64,000 nt of DNA from Bradyrhizobium sp. 170 (GCF_023101085.1 NZ_CP064703.1:124001-188000), one strand, 5' to 3'. Numbered from the stretch's first letter, positions 18,721 through 27,751 are shown. Notes: a model not told the origin generated them from the letters alone. Numbers and translations are program-made.

Positions 18721-18754
18721 GTTTCGCTGCTGACAACATCATCGGAGCTGTCTG

Positions 18755-19393
18755 ATGGACGCGTCGCATCGCCCCAAGCTCGCGGAAACAATCGTCCATG
18801 AAACGGTGCGGCTGCGCGAGGCGCAGATCGGCCGGCGTTGCGAAGTCCTGTGCAACACACGCATCGAATATTCCTCGCTCGGCGACTACTCCTATCTCGG
18901 GGAAAATTGCGAGATCGCCGACGCCGTGATCGGCAAGTTCACGGCGATCGCCAATTCGGTGCGGATCGGCGCGCCGAACCATCCGATGGGCCGGCCGTCG
19001 CAGCATCGCTTCACCTATTGCCCGGAATATTACGAGCCGACGGCCAGTCGCGACCGCGACTTCTTTGCGGAGCGCCGCAGCGACAGGGTAATCGTCGGCA
19101 ACGATTGCTGGATCGGGCATGCCGCCATCCTGCTGCCGGGCGTGACGGTCGGCGACGGTGCTGTCATTGCCGCGGGCGCGGTCGTCAGCCGCAACGTGCC
19201 GCCCTACACCATCGTCGGCGGCGTTCCCGCGCGCCCGATCCGTCAGCGCTTTCCGGATGCGGTTGCCGAAAGCCTGCGCCGCATCGCCTGGTGGGACTGG
19301 CCGGATGAGATCATCTTCGAGCGCCTGAGCGATTTTCGCTCCGAGGCGATCGATCAGTTTTGTGAGCGCTACGATCCGGCGTTCGCTCGCTGA
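18755..19393 (+). CDS. Hexapeptide-repeat acetyltransferase (phosphonate-associated type)
   Basis: 212-residue left-handed beta-helix transferase. Hexapeptide turns run from about residue 20 to 65 and from 110 to 155, interrupted by a loop containing [21 protein letters not shown], where the histidine would contact acetyl-CoA. The pattern [34 protein letters not shown] and [11 protein letters not shown] matches the family usually found inside phosphonate (phn) operons, but no phn gene is in this window. The acceptor is unknown; O-acetylation of a small molecule or sugar is an alternative. A strong terminator follows. Confidence 0.78.
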   Translation: MDASHRPKLAETIVHETVRLREAQIGRRCEVLCNTRIEYSSLGDYSYLGENCEIADAVIGKFTAIANSVRIGAPNHPMGRPSQHRFTYCPEYYEPTASRDRDFFAERRSDRVIVGNDCWIGHAAILLPGVTVGDGAVIAAGAVVSRNVPPYTIVGGVPARPIRQRFPDAVAESLRRIAWWDWPDEIIFERLSDFRSEAIDQFCERYDPAFAR

Positions 19394-19400
19394 AGGTCAC

Positions 19401-19432
19401 AAAAATGCCCGGTCTCGACCGGGCATTTTTTT
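19401..19432. terminator. Bidirectional intrinsic terminator
   Basis: Stem ATGCCCGGT / ACCGGGCAT with five A residues before it and seven T residues after it, serving the acetyltransferase on the plus strand and the small exported protein on the minus strand. Confidence 0.9.
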
Positions 19433-19449
19433 CATCTGGCGAATGCAGC

Positions 19450-19839
19450 TTAATACGGCGGCAGCGGGACGGTCAGCGGATAGCCGCCCATGTCCGACGG
19501 CGGGTTGAGCGGCTGGCGGTCGATCGGTCGGTTGAGGTTTTCGCGCGCGAACGTCGGATATCCAAAATCCGACGGGAAGGCGTAGTCCAGGAACTTGCGG
19601 TCGCCCGGCAACACTTCCGTGCCGGCATCGAGCCAGGAGCGCGTGGTGACGAAGACGCGGGTGCGCGGGCCCTGCTGGTAGGAGCGGTTGGGACCGTTCG
19701 CCCCGTAATAGGGGCGGCCGTCCCGGTCATATCGCTGTTGCTTGGACTGGGCGCTGGCGGAAGCCGAGCCGAGCGCGACGAGGGCAGCCGCAGCAAGCAA
19801 CATCGCGAGCTTGCTCGCAGCGGGGAATTTTCGGGTCAT
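19450..19839 (-). CDS. Small exported protein of unknown function
   Basis: 129 residues with a clear Sec signal peptide (MTRKFPAASKLAMLLAAAAL..., cleavage about SASAQ at residue 31). The mature part is polar and rich in Pro, Arg and Tyr (SKQQRYDRDGRPYYGANGPN) and ends GGYPLTVPLPPY; no catalytic motif is seen. ATG 19839 has GAGGAT seven bases upstream and is preferred to the open codons further out. I do not recognise the family; it is probably a conserved Bradyrhizobiaceae periplasmic protein. Confidence 0.6.
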   Translation of the reverse strand: MTRKFPAASKLAMLLAAAALVALGSASASAQSKQQRYDRDGRPYYGANGPNRSYQQGPRTRVFVTTRSWLDAGTEVLPGDRKFLDYAFPSDFGYPTFARENLNRPIDRQPLNPPSDMGGYPLTVPLPPY

Positions 19840-20057
19840 TGCATCCTCGTCATTGTCCGCCCTTGCGGGCTGGCGGATCGCCAACATCTGGTTGCATGCA
19901 TTGTAGCCATGGCGGGACCATCGTCGCTAGGTCAATTGCGCCACACCGCGCCGGAATAATGCCGTGCGAAGCGAAAAAGTTTCATGAAAACCAGTGTCTT
20001 GGCTGCTTGTTGCCACAATTGTCAGGGGTTGCGGAAGCAGGCCCCGTCAACGGCGGA

Positions 20058-20861
20058 TTACAGCGCGCCGCGCAAATGCGGGTTATCGGCGCCCGTCACC
20101 CAATCCGCCGATAAGGCCGGCGCGCCGGATGTCGCGCAATCGCTGCGCCTGACTTCGGCATGGGCGAACAATTCTGTCAGTTTTGCATCGTTTCCGGCCG
20201 TCAGCAGGATCAGCCGGTTCAGAATGCAGCCGATCGCCGTGCGGCGCGCCGGCAAGTCTTCGCCCAGGCATGACCAGCCGGAGAGACGGAATTTCGGCTC
20301 GTCGACGTGCCTGAAAAATCGGAGGCAGGCGCGGGCGGCCTCGGTGCCGCCGACCCGGCGAAACAGCGTTACGGCGCCGAACTTGCTGTCGATGACTCCT
20401 GCCGCCTCCAACTCGCGTGGGCCAGCCGGGTCCATCCTTGCGGCAAGGTAGCCGGCCGCCGAGCCGACTTGATCGATTTCGTCACCCGAACGATAGATTT
20501 CGAGTTCGGCGACCGGCGTGCCGCCGATGCCGCTCCAGCGGAACAAATCCTTGCGGCCGCCCTCGGGATGTCGAAAAACTTCGTAAGTCTCTGTCTTACC
20601 GGGGAAAATGAGCTGGCTTACCGCGAACGCGGGTGTGCTGCGCCCGGCCTTGCTCCAGGTTTTGGACGACGTCTCCATCGCCGTGACATCGGGCAAATGG
20701 TGCCATAACGCGATACCGCAAATGGCCATCAGCGCCAGCGTCATCAGATAGGCGCAGAGCCGTGCCAGCGTGCCGCAGACCTCGTCTACGAAACTTGCCA
20801 GCGCCGGTCGGATGCTCAGCGTATGGTAGGAATTGGCCGAACCGGCCGGAAACGAATGCAT
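20058..20861 (-). CDS. Membrane-anchored protein of unknown function
   Basis: 267 residues from ATG 20861. One membrane segment lies near residues 35-55 (LMTLALMAICGIALW), followed by a presumably periplasmic domain with no motif I recognise; four cysteines appear in the last half (ACLRFF, SWSCLG, GCILNR, DCATSG). The start is uncertain: no good ribosome site precedes 20861, and a TTG at 20885 keeps the frame open. It is divergent from asd, leaving about 117 bases for both promoters. The function is unknown. Confidence 0.55.
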   Translation of the reverse strand: MHSFPAGSANSYHTLSIRPALASFVDEVCGTLARLCAYLMTLALMAICGIALWHHLPDVTAMETSSKTWSKAGRSTPAFAVSQLIFPGKTETYEVFRHPEGGRKDLFRWSGIGGTPVAELEIYRSGDEIDQVGSAAGYLAARMDPAGPRELEAAGVIDSKFGAVTLFRRVGGTEAARACLRFFRHVDEPKFRLSGWSCLGEDLPARRTAIGCILNRLILLTAGNDAKLTELFAHAEVRRSDCATSGAPALSADWVTGADNPHLRGAL

Positions 20862-20978
20862 CAAACGCCCAAACACAGCCGTCAAACGTTGTCATATCGG
20901 CGTTTCTCGCATAGAAGCGCTGCCTTCTCCCTTTCCGCTTGCCGCGGCGGGGCAGCATTTTTCCTCGGAGAGTGAACG

Positions 20979-22013
20979 ATGGGTTACAAAGTCGCTGTGG
21001 TCGGCGCGACCGGCAATGTCGGGCGCGAAATGCTCAACATTCTCGACGAGCGCAAATTCCCCGCCGACGAGGTCGTGGTGCTGGCTTCGCGCCGCAGCGT
21101 CGGCGTCGAGGTCTCCTATGGCGACCGCACCCTGAAGGTCAAAGCGCTCGAGCACTATGATTTCTCCGACGTCGACATTTGCCTAATGTCGGCCGGCGGT
21201 TCGGTGTCGAAGGAATGGTCGCCCAAAATCGGCGCCGCCGGCGCGGTCGTGATCGACAATTCGTCGGCCTGGCGGATGGATCCGGACGTGCCGCTGATCG
21301 TGCCGGAAGTGAACGCGGACGCGGTCGCCGGCTTTGCCAAGAAGAACATCATCGCCAATCCGAACTGCTCGACGGCGCAGCTCGTGGTCGCGCTGAAGCC
21401 GTTGCATGACAAGGCCACCATCAAGCGCGTCGTGGTCTCGACCTATCAATCGGTCTCGGGTGCCGGCAAGGATGCGATGGACGAACTGTTTTCGCAGACC
21501 AAGGCCGTCTACACCAACAGCGAGCTCATCAACAAGAAATTCCCCAAGCGCATCGCCTTCAACGTCATCCCGCACATCGACGTCTTCATGGAGGACGGCT
21601 ACACCAAGGAAGAGTGGAAGATGATGATGGAGACCAAGAAGATTCTTGATCCCAAAATCAGGCTGACCGCGACCTGCGTGCGGGTGCCTGTGTTCGTCGG
21701 CCACTCCGAGGCGGTCAACATCGAATTCGAGAACCCGATCACGGCCGATGAAGCGCGCAACATCCTGCGCAATGCGCCGGGATGCCTGGTCATCGACAAG
21801 CACGAGCCCGGCGGCTACGTCACGCCGTATGAAGCAGCGGGCGAGGACGCGACCTATATCAGCCGCATCCGCGAGGACAACACCGTCGAGAACGGCCTGC
21901 AGCTGTGGTGCGTGTCGGACAATCTGCGCAAGGGCGCCGCGCTGAATGCGATCCAGATCGCCGAATGCCTTATCAACCGCAAGCTGATCAGCGCGAAGAA
22001 AAAGGCGGCGTAA
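20979..22013 (+). CDS. asd: Aspartate-semialdehyde dehydrogenase
   Basis: Reduces aspartyl phosphate to aspartate semialdehyde with NADPH, the branch point to lysine/diaminopimelate, threonine and methionine. The 344-residue protein has the nucleotide-binding GATGNVGREM at residues 8-17, the active-site cysteine in NPNCSTAQLVVALKP, and the later catalytic histidine in VPVFVGHSEAVNIEF. GGAGAGTGAACG precedes ATG 20979. A family C repeat separates it from the convergent carbonic anhydrase. dapF, a later gene of the same pathway, is at 37899. Confidence 0.97.
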   Translation: MGYKVAVVGATGNVGREMLNILDERKFPADEVVVLASRRSVGVEVSYGDRTLKVKALEHYDFSDVDICLMSAGGSVSKEWSPKIGAAGAVVIDNSSAWRMDPDVPLIVPEVNADAVAGFAKKNIIANPNCSTAQLVVALKPLHDKATIKRVVVSTYQSVSGAGKDAMDELFSQTKAVYTNSELINKKFPKRIAFNVIPHIDVFMEDGYTKEEWKMMMETKKILDPKIRLTATCVRVPVFVGHSEAVNIEFENPITADEARNILRNAPGCLVIDKHEPGGYVTPYEAAGEDATYISRIREDNTVENGLQLWCVSDNLRKGAALNAIQIAECLINRKLISAKKKAA

Positions 22014-22023
22014 GCCCGAATTC

Positions 22024-22115
22024 GTAGGGTGGGCAAAGCGAAGCGTGCCCACCATTCAGCACTGCGATCAAGGACAGATGGTGGGCACGGCGCGGTGCGC
22101 CTTTGCCCACCCTGC
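22024..22115. repeat. Palindromic intergenic repeat, family C (paired arms)
   Basis: GTAGGGTGGGCAAAGCGAAG and its complement fill the gap between the converging asd and carbonic anhydrase genes. Confidence 0.85.
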
Positions 22116-22118
22116 GGC

Positions 22119-22763
22119 TTATTCGCCGTCCCTGACGCTGCGAAATTCCTTCGCATCCGGGTCGAGCACGAACAGCGAGCCTTCCGCGACGCCGAAATAG
22201 GCGCCGTGCAATTCCATCTCGCCGCGCTCGACGCGGCTGCGCACGAACGGAAACGTCATCAGGTTTTCGAGTGAGCGGAACACCGCGGCCTTCTCGATCC
22301 GCGTGGTGAAATCCTGCCGGGTCTCGTGCGCGCGCTGGCCGACCTTCTCGCCCGGCTTGATGAACATCGCCATCCAGCGGCCGATGAAATCGCCCGGCGA
22401 CAGCGGGTCGATATCGTCGATGAAGGCGCGGATGCCGCCGCATTGCGCATGGCCGAGCACCACGATGTGTTTTATGCGCAGCACCTGTACTGCGTATTCC
22501 AGCGCCGCGGAGACGCCATGGGCGCCGCCGTCCGGCTGGAAAACCGGCACCAGATTGGCGACGTTGCGCACCACGAAGAGTTCGCCGGGGCCGGCGTCGA
22601 AAATCACTTCCGGCGAGACGCGCGAATCGCAGCAGCCGATCACCATCACGGCGGGCGACTGGCCGCGCTCGGAAAGTTCCCGGTAGCGCGTCTGTTCGGT
22701 CGGCAGACGCTGCGAGGTAAAGGCCCGGTAGCCGTCGAGCAGGTGTTGCGGGAATGGAGCCAT
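22119..22763 (-). CDS. Beta-carbonic anhydrase
   Basis: Zinc enzyme interconverting CO2 and bicarbonate. The 214-residue protein shows Cys44, Asp46 and Arg48 in CCDSR and His105 and Cys108 in GHAQCGG, the zinc and active-site residues of the beta class. The opening MAPFPQHLLDGYRAF is typical of alphaproteobacterial members; ATG 22763 is used because the codons upstream lack any family match. It is transcribed alone toward asd and likely supplies bicarbonate to carboxylases. Confidence 0.93.
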   Translation of the reverse strand: MAPFPQHLLDGYRAFTSQRLPTEQTRYRELSERGQSPAVMVIGCCDSRVSPEVIFDAGPGELFVVRNVANLVPVFQPDGGAHGVSAALEYAVQVLRIKHIVVLGHAQCGGIRAFIDDIDPLSPGDFIGRWMAMFIKPGEKVGQRAHETRQDFTTRIEKAAVFRSLENLMTFPFVRSRVERGEMELHGAYFGVAEGSLFVLDPDAKEFRSVRDGE

Positions 22764-22880
22764 GGTGTCCTGTCTGTACCCGCACATGGCTAACCATAAG
22801 CCGATGACGGGAACAAGGCTTTCGGACCCCAGTTTGAAATGTTAGGGCGTGGGGCTCGAAGCCTCCAGAGGAACCAGCCC

Positions 22881-23759
22881 ATGATCCGTCCGCGCCGCAG
22901 CCTGTTGTTCATGCCGGGGTCGAACGCGCGGGCGCTGGAAAAGGCGCGCAGCCTGCCGGCCGACGGCATCATTCTCGACCTCGAGGATTCGGTGGCGCCG
23001 GACGCCAAGGCGATGGCCCGCGACCAGATCGCAAAAGCCATTGCGGCCGGCGGATTCGGCAAGCGCGAGGTGCTGATCCGCGTCAACAGCCTCGATACGC
23101 CGTGGTGGGTCGACGACGTCACCATGGCCGGCAAGGCCCGGCCCGACGGCATCCTGGTTCCCAAGGTTTCCACCGTGGCCGATCTCAACGCCATCGCCAA
23201 CCGCCTGAGCGACATCAACGCCGGTATGTCGATCCGGGTCTGGGCCATGCTCGAAACCGCGCGCGGGGTGCTGGACGCCGACAAGCTCGCGGCGGCATCG
23301 AAGGATTCCGAGACCCGGCTTGCGGGCTTCGTGTTCGGGCCCAATGATATCTCGCGGGAGACGCGGATCCGCATGCAGCCGGGCCGAGCGGCGATGATCC
23401 CGATGATCACGCACTGCATTCTGGCGACGCGCGCGCACGGGCTCGAAATTCTCGATGGCCCCTACAGCGACATCAGCAATATCGATGGCTTTGCGACCGA
23501 ATGCGCGCAGGGCCGCGATCTCGGCTTCGACGGCAAGACGCTGATCCATCCGAGCCACATCGAGGCTTGCAACGCCATCTTCACGCCGCCGGCCGAGGAG
23601 GTCGAGCAGGCGCGCAAGATCATCGCAGCATTCGAAAAGCCGGAAAACGCCTCCCGCGGCGCCATCCAGCTCGATGGGCGGATGGTGGAGCGGCTGCACG
23701 CCGACATGGCGAAGCGGACGATCGCGATTGCGGACGCGATCGCGGCGATGGGGCACTAG
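22881..23759 (+). CDS. HpcH/HpaI-family CoA-ester lyase (CitE-like)
   Basis: TIM-barrel C-C lyase of 292 residues in the citrate lyase beta / malyl-CoA lyase family. Seen are RPRRSLLFMPGSN at the start, the metal-site acidic residues in ILDLEDSVAP, the substrate-binding RVNSLDTPWW, the glutamate in WAMLETARGVL and GFDGKTLIHPSHIEACN. No citD/citF partner is near, so a stand-alone role in CoA-thioester cleavage, such as mesaconyl/malyl-CoA or citramalyl-CoA, is more likely than fermentation citrate lyase. AGAGGAACC precedes ATG 22881. Confidence 0.85.
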   Translation: MIRPRRSLLFMPGSNARALEKARSLPADGIILDLEDSVAPDAKAMARDQIAKAIAAGGFGKREVLIRVNSLDTPWWVDDVTMAGKARPDGILVPKVSTVADLNAIANRLSDINAGMSIRVWAMLETARGVLDADKLAAASKDSETRLAGFVFGPNDISRETRIRMQPGRAAMIPMITHCILATRAHGLEILDGPYSDISNIDGFATECAQGRDLGFDGKTLIHPSHIEACNAIFTPPAEEVEQARKIIAAFEKPENASRGAIQLDGRMVERLHADMAKRTIAIADAIAAMGH

Positions 23760-23761
23760 AT

Positions 23762-23799
23762 ACTCCTCCCTTCTCCCCTTGTGGGAGAAGGAAGGGAGT
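23762..23799. repeat. Short hairpin repeat after the CitE-like gene
   Basis: Imperfect inverted repeat built on CCTTCTCCC / GGGAGAAGG between two converging genes; may serve as a terminator, though there is no T-run. Confidence 0.5.
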
Positions 23800-23804
23800 G
23801 CCCG

Positions 23805-24218
23805 CTACGAATTTTCCCGCGGACCAAGACCGTCGATCGTGTCGGCATTGCCGCAATATTCCTCATAATGCGCAGCGGCGGTGCCGGCGGCGAGATCGCG
23901 GTCGCATTGGCGCTTGTGGTTGCACAGCGAGCAGACGCGCTCCATGTCGCGCAGCACGAGCGGCTCTCTCCGCGTCAGACTGTCCTGGTCGACGCCGAGC
24001 GCGGCCAGCATCTTCGGCAGTTCGTCGGCGGCATGCGGCCCGCGGCGGACCAGCGCCTCCAGATCGGTGGACGACATCCGCAATTCACCGGCGATCCGGC
24101 CGAAACTGGCGGCGTCCATCTCGCGCATTTCCTTCAGCTCACGCCGGTGCTTCAGCCATTCGCCGAAGACGTCGACCACGAGGCTGACGATGGGATAGGG
24201 CTTTTCCTGAACGGTCAT
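23805..24218 (-). CDS. DUF6455-type cysteine protein
   Basis: 137-residue soluble protein of unknown function. The N-terminal half is helical (EWLKHRRELKEMREMDA, then SFGRIAGELRMSSTDLEALV), and the C-terminal third holds four cysteines in RVCSLCNHKRQCDRDL and YEEYCGNADTI, a spacing suited to a metal or Fe-S site. This matches what I know as DUF6455. GGAG stands 11 bases before ATG 24218. No functional partner is adjacent. Confidence 0.7.
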   Translation of the reverse strand: MTVQEKPYPIVSLVVDVFGEWLKHRRELKEMREMDAASFGRIAGELRMSSTDLEALVRRGPHAADELPKMLAALGVDQDSLTRREPLVLRDMERVCSLCNHKRQCDRDLAAGTAAAHYEEYCGNADTIDGLGPRENS

Positions 24219-24351
24219 GGCACGGCTCCCTTGGGGTGCTTGAATGGCCCAAGGGTGAGCGCAGACGCGCGCGCGCGTCGTTGCGCTGGATCAAATTGGG
24301 AGCGGGGCGGGTGATCATTGATCTTTACCCTCCCCCTCCAGGGGAGGGTTG

Positions 24352-25143
24352 CTATCGCGAGCCAAACTTCTCCGCCGCCCAGGCATAAAGGCTGCCCGGA
24401 ATCGGCTTCTCGCCCCCGCGGCCTTTTGGCGAGATGTGGAGGCCGATGATTTGGGGATCAGCGATCAGGCTTGAAAAATCCGTCTGTTCGAAGAACAGCT
24501 TCGGCTCAGCATGGACAGCGTAAAAAGATTGCTTGGACAGTGCGTGCTGCAATTCGTCCGAGCGGCGGGCGAGCGCGGTCAGCGCGGCCGGGCCATAGAT
24601 CGCGACGCGGATGTCGGACAGACGGCTCGATCGGCGTCGCAACTGGCGCAGCATGAAGGTGAGGCGATGACGCAGCGCCAGCCAGTCCGGCGTCAAATCT
24701 TCCTGCTCCATCAGCTCCTCGAACGCTCGCACGATGGGATCATTCGCAGGCAGGTACAACACCGAGTTGCCGAGCTGGCGCCGACGCTCCCAGGCGAAGT
24801 AAGGCTTTGCCGGATCGATCTCGACCGGCTTCAGCAACAGCACATCGGCGTCGAGCCACAGGCCGGCCTTTTCGGCCATCAGCCGCATCCGGAAAAAGTC
24901 GCTGAACTGCAAAATGGTCCAGTCGCGCCAGCTTCCGTCCGGCTCGGGCGGGCGCAGCCGTTCGGAAAACGAATGCGGCAGGATCGCCTCGGCCTCGGCA
25001 TTGCCGACGCCGTCGGGCAGGCCCGGCAGCGGATCGAAACTGTAGACGGTGACCTTGTGGCCGGCGGCGACTTGCGACCGCAGGCAGGTCAGCCGCAGCC
25101 CGTCGAGCGGGCCATGCCAGAAAGTGACGACGTCAGGCCGCAT
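24352..25143 (-). CDS. GT32-like glycosyltransferase
   Basis: 263-residue protein with the layout of capsular/mannosyl-type glycosyltransferases that share a DXD sugar-nucleotide site: WLDADVLLLKP near residue 98. The upstream FSDFFRMRLMAEKAG and the opening VVTFWHGPLDGLRLTCLRS fit family 32. No membrane segment or signal is seen, so it would be cytoplasmic, perhaps decorating a surface polysaccharide. The start has GGAGGCGACGCGG just before ATG 25143. No other polysaccharide gene is near. Sugar and acceptor are unknown. Confidence 0.72.
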   Translation of the reverse strand: MRPDVVTFWHGPLDGLRLTCLRSQVAAGHKVTVYSFDPLPGLPDGVGNAEAEAILPHSFSERLRPPEPDGSWRDWTILQFSDFFRMRLMAEKAGLWLDADVLLLKPVEIDPAKPYFAWERRRQLGNSVLYLPANDPIVRAFEELMEQEDLTPDWLALRHRLTFMLRQLRRRSSRLSDIRVAIYGPAALTALARRSDELQHALSKQSFYAVHAEPKLFFEQTDFSSLIADPQIIGLHISPKGRGGEKPIPGSLYAWAAEKFGSR

Positions 25144-25166
25144 CCGCGTCGCCTCCGCTTAACGAA

Positions 25167-25191
25167 AGAGCCCCGATGCGATCGGGGCTCT
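25167..25191 (-). terminator. Hairpin terminator downstream of leuD
   Basis: Eleven-base-pair stem AGAGCCCCGAT / ATCGGGGCTCT with a three-base loop; on the minus strand it is followed by TTTCGTT, a weak T-tract. It lies 23 bases beyond the leuD stop. Confidence 0.7.
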
Positions 25192-25214
25192 CGTAACACA
25201 ACCAGGTAACACGA

Positions 25215-25820
25215 TCACGCCCAGGCGCGCTCTTTCTTCAGCTTCGCCTCGTAATCGTCGATCGACGACTTCTTTTCCATGGTCAGGCCGATGTCGTCGA
25301 GGCCGTTCATCAGGCAGTGCTTGCGGAACGGATCAATCTCGAACTTCACCTTGCCGCCGTCGGGGCCGCGGATCTCCTGGTTGGCGAGATCGATGGTCAG
25401 GGTGGCGTTGGCGCCGCGCTCGGCGTCGTCGAACAGCTTGTTGAGGTCGTCCTGGGTGACGCGGATCGGCAGAATGCCGTTCTTGAAGCAGTTGTTGTAG
25501 AAGATGTCGCCGAACGAGGTCGAGATCACGCAGCGGATGCCGAAATCCAGGAGCGCCCACGGCGCGTGCTCGCGGCTGGAACCGCAGCCGAAATTGTCGC
25601 CGGCGACCAGCACCTTGGCGTTGCGATAGGCCGGCTGGTTGAGCACGAAGTCCGGGTTCTCGCTGCCGTCATCCTTGTAGCGTTGCTCGGAGAAGAGCCC
25701 CTTGCCAAGGCCGGTGCGCTTGATGGTCTTGAGGTACTGTTTCGGGATGATCATGTCGGTGTCGACATTGATGATCTTCAGGGGCGCCGCGACGCCTTCC
25801 AGTGTGGTGAACTTTTCCAT
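25215..25820 (-). CDS. leuD: 3-isopropylmalate dehydratase small subunit
   Basis: Small subunit of isopropylmalate isomerase; with LeuC it converts 2- to 3-isopropylmalate. The 201-residue protein has the swivel-domain signatures [15 protein letters not shown] and [17 protein letters not shown], plus [15 protein letters not shown] at the C-terminus. ATG 25820 (MEKFTTLEG) is used. It is separated from leuC by about 3 kb holding a zincin gene and four small exported-protein genes. Confidence 0.97.
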   Translation of the reverse strand: MEKFTTLEGVAAPLKIINVDTDMIIPKQYLKTIKRTGLGKGLFSEQRYKDDGSENPDFVLNQPAYRNAKVLVAGDNFGCGSSREHAPWALLDFGIRCVISTSFGDIFYNNCFKNGILPIRVTQDDLNKLFDDAERGANATLTIDLANQEIRGPDGGKVKFEIDPFRKHCLMNGLDDIGLTMEKKSSIDDYEAKLKKERAWA

Positions 25821-25909
25821 CGATCGCACTTCCCGGTTGAAGGGGGGACAGGGCTGCTGATTTATCGCGAATATGGCCCCGGCAAAAGGCCAATTTGGGC
25901 ATAGGTCCC

Positions 25910-25989
25910 TTGTTTCGACGCGTTTTCCTGGCGCGAACCGGTCCCCACCCCGCTATCCAAGTGCGGGCAGGCTTTCGCCCGAAAACGCT
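25910..25989. repeat. Palindromic intergenic repeat, family G
   Basis: Contains TTTCGACGCGTTTTCCTGGC and ends in GAAAACGCTT. The bases following (TTA on the plus strand) serve as the stop codon of the zincin gene, so the element abuts or overlaps that gene's end. A longer related copy is at 49092-49191. Confidence 0.65.
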
Positions 25990-26388
25990 TTAGCCCGCGC
26001 CGGCCTCGATGGCCTCCATATCGGCGTCCGACAGCCCAAAATGGTGGCCGATCTCGTGGATCAGGACGTGGCGGACGATATGGCCCAGCGTTTCCTCATG
26101 TTCGGCCCAGTAATCGAGGATCGGCCGCCGGTAGAGCCAGATCATGTTGGGCAAGCGGGCGATGTCCTGATTGCTCTGCTGCGGCAGGCCTATGCCCTGG
26201 AACAGGCCGAGCAGGTCGAATTCGCTTTGCGCCTGCATCTCGTCCAGAACCTCGTCGGTTGGAAAATCGTCGACGCGGATGATCACGCCCTGGCACAGGG
26301 TTCGAAAGCCCTTCGGCAGGCGTTCGAACACCTCATGCGCCATGGTTTCCATTTCGGCGAGCGAGGGGGCTTTTGCTTCGGTCCACAT
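25990..26388 (-). CDS. Zincin-like metallopeptidase family protein
   Basis: Small soluble protein of 132 residues with the zinc-protease signature HEIGHHFGLSDADMEAIE near its C-terminus, preceded by GHIVRHVLI. This is the compact zincin_1 family whose substrate is unknown. The start MWTEAKAPSLAEME at 26388 follows known relatives; the frame is open to a TTG at 26457, but the extra residues look unrelated. The stop codon is supplied by the edge of a family G repeat. Confidence 0.8.
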   Translation of the reverse strand: MWTEAKAPSLAEMETMAHEVFERLPKGFRTLCQGVIIRVDDFPTDEVLDEMQAQSEFDLLGLFQGIGLPQQSNQDIARLPNMIWLYRRPILDYWAEHEETLGHIVRHVLIHEIGHHFGLSDADMEAIEAGAG

Positions 26389-26499
26389 CAGGACGTATTT
26401 AGCGTGTGTTGTGCCCGGGCGCATACTGGTTTTGCGGAGTTGACCGCGGCGCGCCAATCGGTGACCGTACGGGGGATATCAGGCGTGGGTGGACTTAAG

Positions 26500-26823
26500 A
26501 TGAAACGGATTGTGACGGTCGCAATTGGGGCTGCTTTTGCCGGGCTCCTGCTCCCCGGTACGATGGCGCAGGCGCAGACGGCATCGCCGGGGCTGCGGAT
26601 CGTGCAGGCGCAGGGGCCGTCCGTCGCCGATGTGTCCGCGCAGCGCCGGCGTCCGCTGCGGCGCGTGCCGATCTATCGCCAGGAATGGGCGCCTGACGTC
26701 TATCCGCGCTATAACCCCGGCCCCAACGCCGTGCGCGATTGCACCGCGCATTACGTGCAGGAGTACCGGCCGAGCGGCGCGGTGATCACCCCGCGCATGA
26801 ACTGCTACTGGCGGCCCGGCTAG
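26500..26823 (+). CDS. Small exported protein of unknown function
   Basis: 107 residues: Sec signal peptide (MKRIVTVAIGAAFAGLLLPG, cleavage about AQAQT) followed by a basic, Pro/Arg-rich stretch (QRRRPLRRVPIYRQEW) and a C-terminus with two cysteines (VRDCTAHYVQEY, RMNCYWRPG) that could form a disulfide. GGTGGA lies eight bases before ATG 26500. It is the first of four small exported-protein genes on this strand. The 257 bases after it hold no recognisable gene. Confidence 0.65.
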   Translation: MKRIVTVAIGAAFAGLLLPGTMAQAQTASPGLRIVQAQGPSVADVSAQRRRPLRRVPIYRQEWAPDVYPRYNPGPNAVRDCTAHYVQEYRPSGAVITPRMNCYWRPG

Positions 26824-27080
26824 GTTTTTTTCGCTCCATTTTTTATCGCGCATTTCGTTGACGCGGGTCGGGCCGACTCTGCGGGCGCTCCACGCTGAAG
26901 TTGTGACGGCGTCCTGCGCCGGTTGGCGTGCGCAAGGATTGCGGCGAGCCGTGGCCGTCATCCGTTCATGTTCGTGGCGCATTCATTCAGGACCCATTCA
27001 AGTCGCTTGCGTCAGATTGCGTGCAGCGTTGCGGCGAGCGATTCGGCGCAGACGTGGCACCCGACCCAAGGAGAGCATTC

Positions 27081-27326
27081 ATGCAGTTCACGAAAATTCT
27101 GGGGCTCGCCGCCGTTGGCGCAGTGCTCGCGCTCGCTGCGCCGGCCGAGCGCGCCAATGCGCTGTCGCTCAGCAATCCCGGCGCCGCCGCGGCGGTTCAG
27201 GAAGATGCCAGGCTGGCGACGACGGAAGTGCATTGGCGGCATCACCGCCATCACCGTTGGCATCGCTGGCACCATCACCGCCACCACCACCATCATCATG
27301 GCCATCGCCACTGGCACCGCTGGTGA
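27081..27326 (+). CDS. Small exported histidine-rich protein
   Basis: 81 residues with a signal peptide ending near ERANA and a mature domain whose last 31 residues contain 18 histidines, spaced by Arg and Trp. Such tails bind Ni, Zn, Cu or haem in other proteins; a metal role is inference. The segment ALSLSNPG...TTEV just after the signal recurs in the 209-residue protein at 27961, so the two share a common head with different tails. AAGGAGAG precedes ATG 27081. Confidence 0.72.
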   Translation: MQFTKILGLAAVGAVLALAAPAERANALSLSNPGAAAAVQEDARLATTEVHWRHHRHHRWHRWHHHRHHHHHHGHRHWHRW

Positions 27327-27457
27327 GCGCGACTGCCTAGCGCAGCAATCGAGCAGGCCCGTTCATTGCGGGCCTGTTTCGATTTGAAGAGCGCCTTGAA
27401 ACTGGCGAGATTGCTGCCCGTTATCTCTGTCATGGGGATTAACGAGAGGAGTCCGGC

Positions 27458-27751
27458 ATGAAGAGTTTGATCGGGGCGGCCTTTGTCGCTGGCGCGCTCG
27501 TGGTCGCCGGACCGGCCGCGATCAGTCCGGTCGCCGCTGCGCCACAGGCGAAGGCGCAGAATGCCGGCACATCCGATGCCACCGATTTCAGCGCGCACCG
27601 TTATGTCAGGCGCCATTATCGCCACTACGGCTATTCTCGCCCGTACTACCGGCCCTATTATTACAGCCGGCCGGTCTACTATCGGCCGTATCCCTATTAC
27701 GCACCGGCGCCGTTCACCTTCGGCATCGGGTTTGGTCCGGTCTGGTGGTGA
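27458..27751 (+). CDS. Small exported tyrosine/arginine-rich protein
   Basis: 97 residues: signal peptide (MKSLIGAAFVAGALVVAGPA, cleavage about VAAAP), then a Tyr/Arg/Pro-rich region (HYRHYGYSRPYYRPYYYSR) and a short hydrophobic end FTFGIGFGPVWW. No catalytic motif. GAGAGGAG lies upstream of ATG 27458. It belongs to the run of four small low-complexity exported proteins; the spacing of over 100 bases suggests separate promoters. Confidence 0.65.
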   Translation: MKSLIGAAFVAGALVVAGPAAISPVAAAPQAKAQNAGTSDATDFSAHRYVRRHYRHYGYSRPYYRPYYYSRPVYYRPYPYYAPAPFTFGIGFGPVWW

